Positions 61,024 to 64,000 of a stretch of DNA of 64,000 bases are shown here, one piece after another. Origin of the DNA: Dokdonella sp. (lineage in GTDB: Bacteria; Pseudomonadota; Gammaproteobacteria; Xanthomonadales; Rhodanobacteraceae); assembly GCF_017744955.1 (NCBI RefSeq), contig NZ_JAGIAG010000006.1, forward strand, positions 124,001 through 188,000. The letters are read 5' to 3'. A program made the translations under genes and the position numbers. The notes under the pieces are model-generated. The model saw only the letters and a program-made list of their open reading frames with translations. It was not told the DNA's origin and made no database searches. The stretch's first letter is position 1. Every line of letters begins with the position of its first letter.

Positions 61024-63087
61024 ATGCCGATTCGCCCCCTCGCCGCTCTGCTGACCGCCCTGCTCGCCACCACTGCCCATGCCGCGCCGCCGGCGTCGCC
61101 CTCGCGCGTGCTGACCGGCGAGGACCTGTTCAACCTCGAGGTCGCCGCCGACCCGCAGATCTCGCCCGATGGCAGGACGGTCGTCTACTCGCGCCGCACG
61201 AACGACATCATGATCGACCGCGCGCGCTCGTCGCTGTGGACGATCGACGTCGCCAGCGGCGCGCAGACGCCGCTCGTCGCCGGCCCCGGCTCGCACGGAC
61301 AGGCGCGCTGGTCGCCCGACGGCAGCAAGCTCGCCTACATTTCCAGCGCCGACGACAAGGCCGGCACGCAGCTCTACGTGCGCTGGATGAAGACCGGCGC
61401 GACCGCGCGCCTCACCGGCCTGCCCTACGCGCCGCACGGCATCGCCTGGTCGCCCGACGGAGAACGCATCGCCTACGCGATGTTCGTGCCGGACGAAGGT
61501 CCGCGTCTGGGCAAATCGCCCGACAAGCCGGAAGGCGCGAAGTGGGCCGAGCCGCTGCAGATCATCGACAAGATGGTCTACCGCACCGACGACGGCGGCT
61601 ACGAGAAACCGGGCCACTCGCAGCTCTTCTGGATCGCCGCCGACGGCGGCGCGCCGGTGCAGCTGACCTTCGGCGCGGCGAACGCCGGCGGCCGGCTGGC
61701 GTGGTCGCACGACGGTCGCAGCGTGCTGTTCGGCGCCAACCTCGCCGCCGACTGGGAACGCGATCCGCTGAACTCGGAAATCCACGAAGTCTCGATCGAC
61801 ACGCGGCAGGTGCACGCGCTGACCAGCCGCAAGGGCCCCGACACGGCGCCGGCGGTGTCGCCGGACGGCCAATGGATCGCCTACACCGGCTTCGACGACA
61901 AGCTGCTCGGCTACCAGAACGATCGGCTCTCGATCATGAAGCGCGACGGCAGCGGCGCGCGCGTGCTCAGCGGCAGCCTCGACCGCAGCGTCGGCAGTCC
62001 CGTGTGGGCCGCGGACGGCCGCGCGCTCTACGTCGGCTACGACGACCACGGCAGCATGCGCGTGGCGCGCGTCGGCCTCGACGGCTCGATCCGCACGGTC
62101 GCCGAAGGACTCGTCGACGGCGGCCTCGACCGTCCCTACAGCGGCGGCCAGTTCAGCGTCGCGCGCGACGGCACCGTCGCCTACACCGGCGGCTCGACGC
62201 AGCGCCCGGCCGACGTCTGGGTCGCACGCGGCGACAAGCCGCGCCGGCTGACGCGCCTCAATGAATCGCTGTTCGCCGCGAAGAAGCTCGGCAACGTCGA
62301 GAAGCTCGCCGTCACCGCCTTCGACGGCCTGCCGATCGACGCCTGGCTGGTCACGCCGCCCGATTTCAATCCAGCCGATCACGATCCGGCGAAGAAATAC
62401 CCGCTGATCCTGGAGATCCACGGCGGCCCGTTCGCCGCCTACGGCCCGACCTTCTCGACCGACGACCAGCTCTACGCCGCCGCCGGCTACGCCGTCGTCT
62501 ACGTCAATCCGCGCGGCTCGACCAGCTACGGCGAAGCGTTCGCCAACCAGATCGACAAGGCCTATCCCGGCCGCGACTACGACGATCTGATGAGCGCGGT
62601 CGACGCGGCCATCGCCAAGGGCTTCGTCGACAAGGACAACCTGTTCGTCACCGGCGGCTCCGGCGGCGGCGTGCTGACCGCGTGGATCGTCGGCAAGACC
62701 GACCGCTTCCGCGCCGCGGTCACGCAGAAGCCGGTCATCAATTGGTCGAGCTTCGTGCTGACCGCGGACATGACGCCGTTCTTCGCGCGCTACTGGTTCG
62801 GCAAACTGCCGTGGGAAGACCCGCAGGGCTACTGGGCGCGCTCGCCGCTGTCGCTGGTCGGCAACGTCAAGACACCGACGATGGTCGTCGTCGGCGCCGA
62901 GGACTACCGCACGCCGAACAGCGAGTCGGAGCAGTACTACGAAGCGCTGCAGCTGCGCGGCGTGCCGACGATGCTGGTCAAGGTGCCCGGCGCGAATCAC
63001 GGCGGCCTCGCCGAACGGCCGTCGCAGTCCGCGGCGAAGGCATCGGCGATCCTAGCCTGGTTCGAGCGCTACCGCACGAAGCCGTGA
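61024..63087 (+). CDS. Exported S9 family prolyl-oligopeptidase-type peptidase
   Basis: A 687-residue exported enzyme with signal peptide LAALLTALLATTAHA. The N-terminal propeller has repeated WSPDG/SPDG blades (QISPDGRTVVYSRR; ARWSPDGSKLAYISS; AWSHDGRSVLFGA; AVSPDGQWIAYTG). The C-terminal hydrolase has S546 (TGGSGGGVLTAW), D627 (GAEDYRTPNSE) and H659 (PGANHGG). ILEIHGGPFAAYGP supplies the oxyanion loop. It is an acylaminoacyl- or dipeptidyl-peptidase, consistent with periplasmic peptide degradation. A hairpin follows. Confidence 0.92.
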   Translation: MPIRPLAALLTALLATTAHAAPPASPSRVLTGEDLFNLEVAADPQISPDGRTVVYSRRTNDIMIDRARSSLWTIDVASGAQTPLVAGPGSHGQARWSPDGSKLAYISSADDKAGTQLYVRWMKTGATARLTGLPYAPHGIAWSPDGERIAYAMFVPDEGPRLGKSPDKPEGAKWAEPLQIIDKMVYRTDDGGYEKPGHSQLFWIAADGGAPVQLTFGAANAGGRLAWSHDGRSVLFGANLAADWERDPLNSEIHEVSIDTRQVHALTSRKGPDTAPAVSPDGQWIAYTGFDDKLLGYQNDRLSIMKRDGSGARVLSGSLDRSVGSPVWAADGRALYVGYDDHGSMRVARVGLDGSIRTVAEGLVDGGLDRPYSGGQFSVARDGTVAYTGGSTQRPADVWVARGDKPRRLTRLNESLFAAKKLGNVEKLAVTAFDGLPIDAWLVTPPDFNPADHDPAKKYPLILEIHGGPFAAYGPTFSTDDQLYAAAGYAVVYVNPRGSTSYGEAFANQIDKAYPGRDYDDLMSAVDAAIAKGFVDKDNLFVTGGSGGGVLTAWIVGKTDRFRAAVTQKPVINWSSFVLTADMTPFFARYWFGKLPWEDPQGYWARSPLSLVGNVKTPTMVVVGAEDYRTPNSESEQYYEALQLRGVPTMLVKVPGANHGGLAERPSQSAAKASAILAWFERYRTKP

Positions 63088-63139
63088 CCGCAAGCGGCGA
63101 ACGCGGGTCTCGCACCGCGATTCGTCCTTGCTTCGCGAC

Positions 63140-63164
63140 GAGGCCGGCGCGACGCCGGCCTCTT
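63140..63164 (+). terminator. Hairpin after the S9 peptidase gene
   Basis: GAGGCCGGC-GCGAC-GCCGGCCTC is a perfect 9-bp stem followed by TT, 52 bases beyond the stop. It is a weak intrinsic terminator. Confidence 0.5.
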
Positions 63165-63452
63165 GGCCGTCCGCCGGCCGCACGGTAACCTGCCGCGCAT
63201 CGGAGACCGGGGAGGCTCATGGGGATTGCACGCCTCGCGACCGGCGCGTTCGCCGTCGCGATCGGTCATCTTGCGCATTTCAGCTGCCGGACCTCCGCGA
63301 GCGACGGCTCGTCTGAACGAGGCCGGCGCCGGGGAAACCCGCGAAGCGCCGGTTTCGGAACCATGACCCACGAACGCCTTCGGGCCGCGTGACGACGGAC
63401 GCATCGTCGCGATCGCAGCCTTCTCCACCTTCCATCCCTGAAAGGAATCCGC
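63165..63452. other. Interval before the SPFH gene
   Basis: No firm gene. A 57-codon frame at 63219-63392 has GGGGAGG 5 bases upstream and begins MGIARLATGAFAVAIGHLAH, like a signal peptide, but then becomes Arg/Ser-rich and is not recognised. It could be a truncated exported protein. The remainder contains the SPFH gene's upstream region with AAAGGA before its ATG. Confidence 0.4.
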
Positions 63453-64000
63453 ATGTCCCGCTTCCGCAGCGCCACCGGCCAGTTGCTCCCGGAAAAGATC
63501 GTCCGCGACGTCGCGATCGTCGCAGTCGCCGTCCTGCTCGTTTGGACGTTCTGGCCGTTCCGCCAGGTGCCCACCGGCTCGCGCGGCGTGCGCACGCAGT
63601 TCGGCGCGATCAAGGGCATCGAATCCGAAGGCCTGGTGTTCGTGCCGCCGTGGCAGAACGTGAACCTGTTTTCGGTGCGCGCCGAAGCCGCGCACATCGA
63701 CAAGGCCACCGGCTCGACCAGCGACACGCAGCCGGTCGACACCGACCTGACCGTGCGCTACTCGATCCTGCCCGACCGCGTCAGCGAGGTGTACGAGAAG
63801 TACAGCCACAACGGCGACATGTCCTCGTACGTGCAGACCGCCACGCAGGAAGTGTTCAAGGCCGTCACCGCGCGCTACAACGCGCCCGACCTGATCGCCA
63901 AGCGTGCGCAGGTGTCCAACGACATCCTCGAACAGCTGCGCCAGAAACTCGACAAGTACGGCGCGCAGGTCATCAACATCGACATGCGCACCTTCGCCTT
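63453..64000 (+). CDS. SPFH/prohibitin-like membrane protein, N-terminal part
   Basis: The first 182 codons are visible; the gene runs off the window. AAAGGA 7 bases before ATG supports MSRFRSATGQLL. One N-terminal helix (VAIVAVAVLLVWTFWPF) precedes the SPFH domain: VPTGSRGVRTQFGAIKG, GLVFVPPWQNVNLFSVRAEAAH and DLTVRYSILPDRVSEVYEKYS. The LIAKRAQVSNDILEQLRQKL helix is typical of the HflK/HflC/prohibitin class. It probably scaffolds membrane microdomains or modulates a membrane protease. Confidence 0.88.
   Translation, partial: MSRFRSATGQLLPEKIVRDVAIVAVAVLLVWTFWPFRQVPTGSRGVRTQFGAIKGIESEGLVFVPPWQNVNLFSVRAEAAHIDKATGSTSDTQPVDTDLTVRYSILPDRVSEVYEKYSHNGDMSSYVQTATQEVFKAVTARYNAPDLIAKRAQVSNDILEQLRQKLDKYGAQVINIDMRTFA

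Noticed and set aside
1..64000. CRISPR arrays, prophage genes, toxin-antitoxin pairs or transposases
   Set aside because: No regularly spaced repeats, phage structural genes, paired small toxin genes or DDE/serine recombinases were recognised.

Overview
The window is GC-rich, densely packed chromosomal DNA with many ATGA/GTGA overlaps. It looks like a gammaproteobacterium of the Xanthomonadales/Lysobacterales, perhaps of the Rhodanobacteraceae/Dokdonella kind. The reasons are the base composition, dispersed repeats of a type I remember from xanthomonads, a serine O-succinyltransferase-like gene beside a cysteine dioxygenase, and secreted proteins ending in IFxDGF. The family assignment is inference from memory, not from a search.

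Layout. 1-10.7 kb: scattered housekeeping and hypothetical genes (type II NADH dehydrogenase, Pr6Pr membrane protein, DUF72, a beta-propeller protein, a class IV aminotransferase, a DMT exporter, an amidohydrolase, DUF3667, a dihydrofolate-reductase-like protein). 10.7-15.4 kb: a TetA-like exporter behind a duplicated leader, an OmpR/HAMP-kinase pair, a YjbR protein and the tmRNA gene ssrA. 15.5-23.2 kb: a secreted subtilase, the cytochrome c maturation operon ccmF-ccmG-ccmH-ccmI, and a periplasmic M48 protease. 23.4-28.8 kb: an overlapping three-gene phospholipid cassette (CDP-alcohol phosphotransferase, CdsA-like, PlsC-like) divergent from a large secreted copper-radical oxidase. 28.9-30.7 kb: the cysteine-metabolism pair. 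30.9-35.9 kb: a complete EmrRCAB-type tripartite drug-efflux operon with its own palindromic operator.

36-41.3 kb is looser and gene-poor: DUF421, isochorismatase, a broken DUF3309 gene, an RRM protein, a secreted repeat protein and a tRNA-Leu. 41.5-64 kb is rich in exported hydrolases (M28, M14, metzincin and S9 peptidases, an alpha/beta hydrolase, two beta-lactamase-fold hydrolases, two amidohydrolases). It also holds a NarL-type two-component system, a diguanylate cyclase, a frameshifted membrane gene, a methyltransferase, an MFS exporter and an SPFH protein cut by the window edge.

Themes: the secreted hydrolases suggest a proteolytic, scavenging lifestyle, and three exporters serve toxin efflux. 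The most interesting leads are (i) the shared C-terminal IFx(D/N)GF(E/D) tail on three otherwise unrelated secreted proteins, (ii) the promoter, heptapeptide and duplicated-hairpin leader of the TetA-like exporter, (iii) the copper-radical oxidase with PA14 and discoidin domains, and (iv) repeat sequences absorbed into the coding ends of ccmF and ccmH. No CRISPR array, prophage, transposase or biosynthetic gene cluster was seen.
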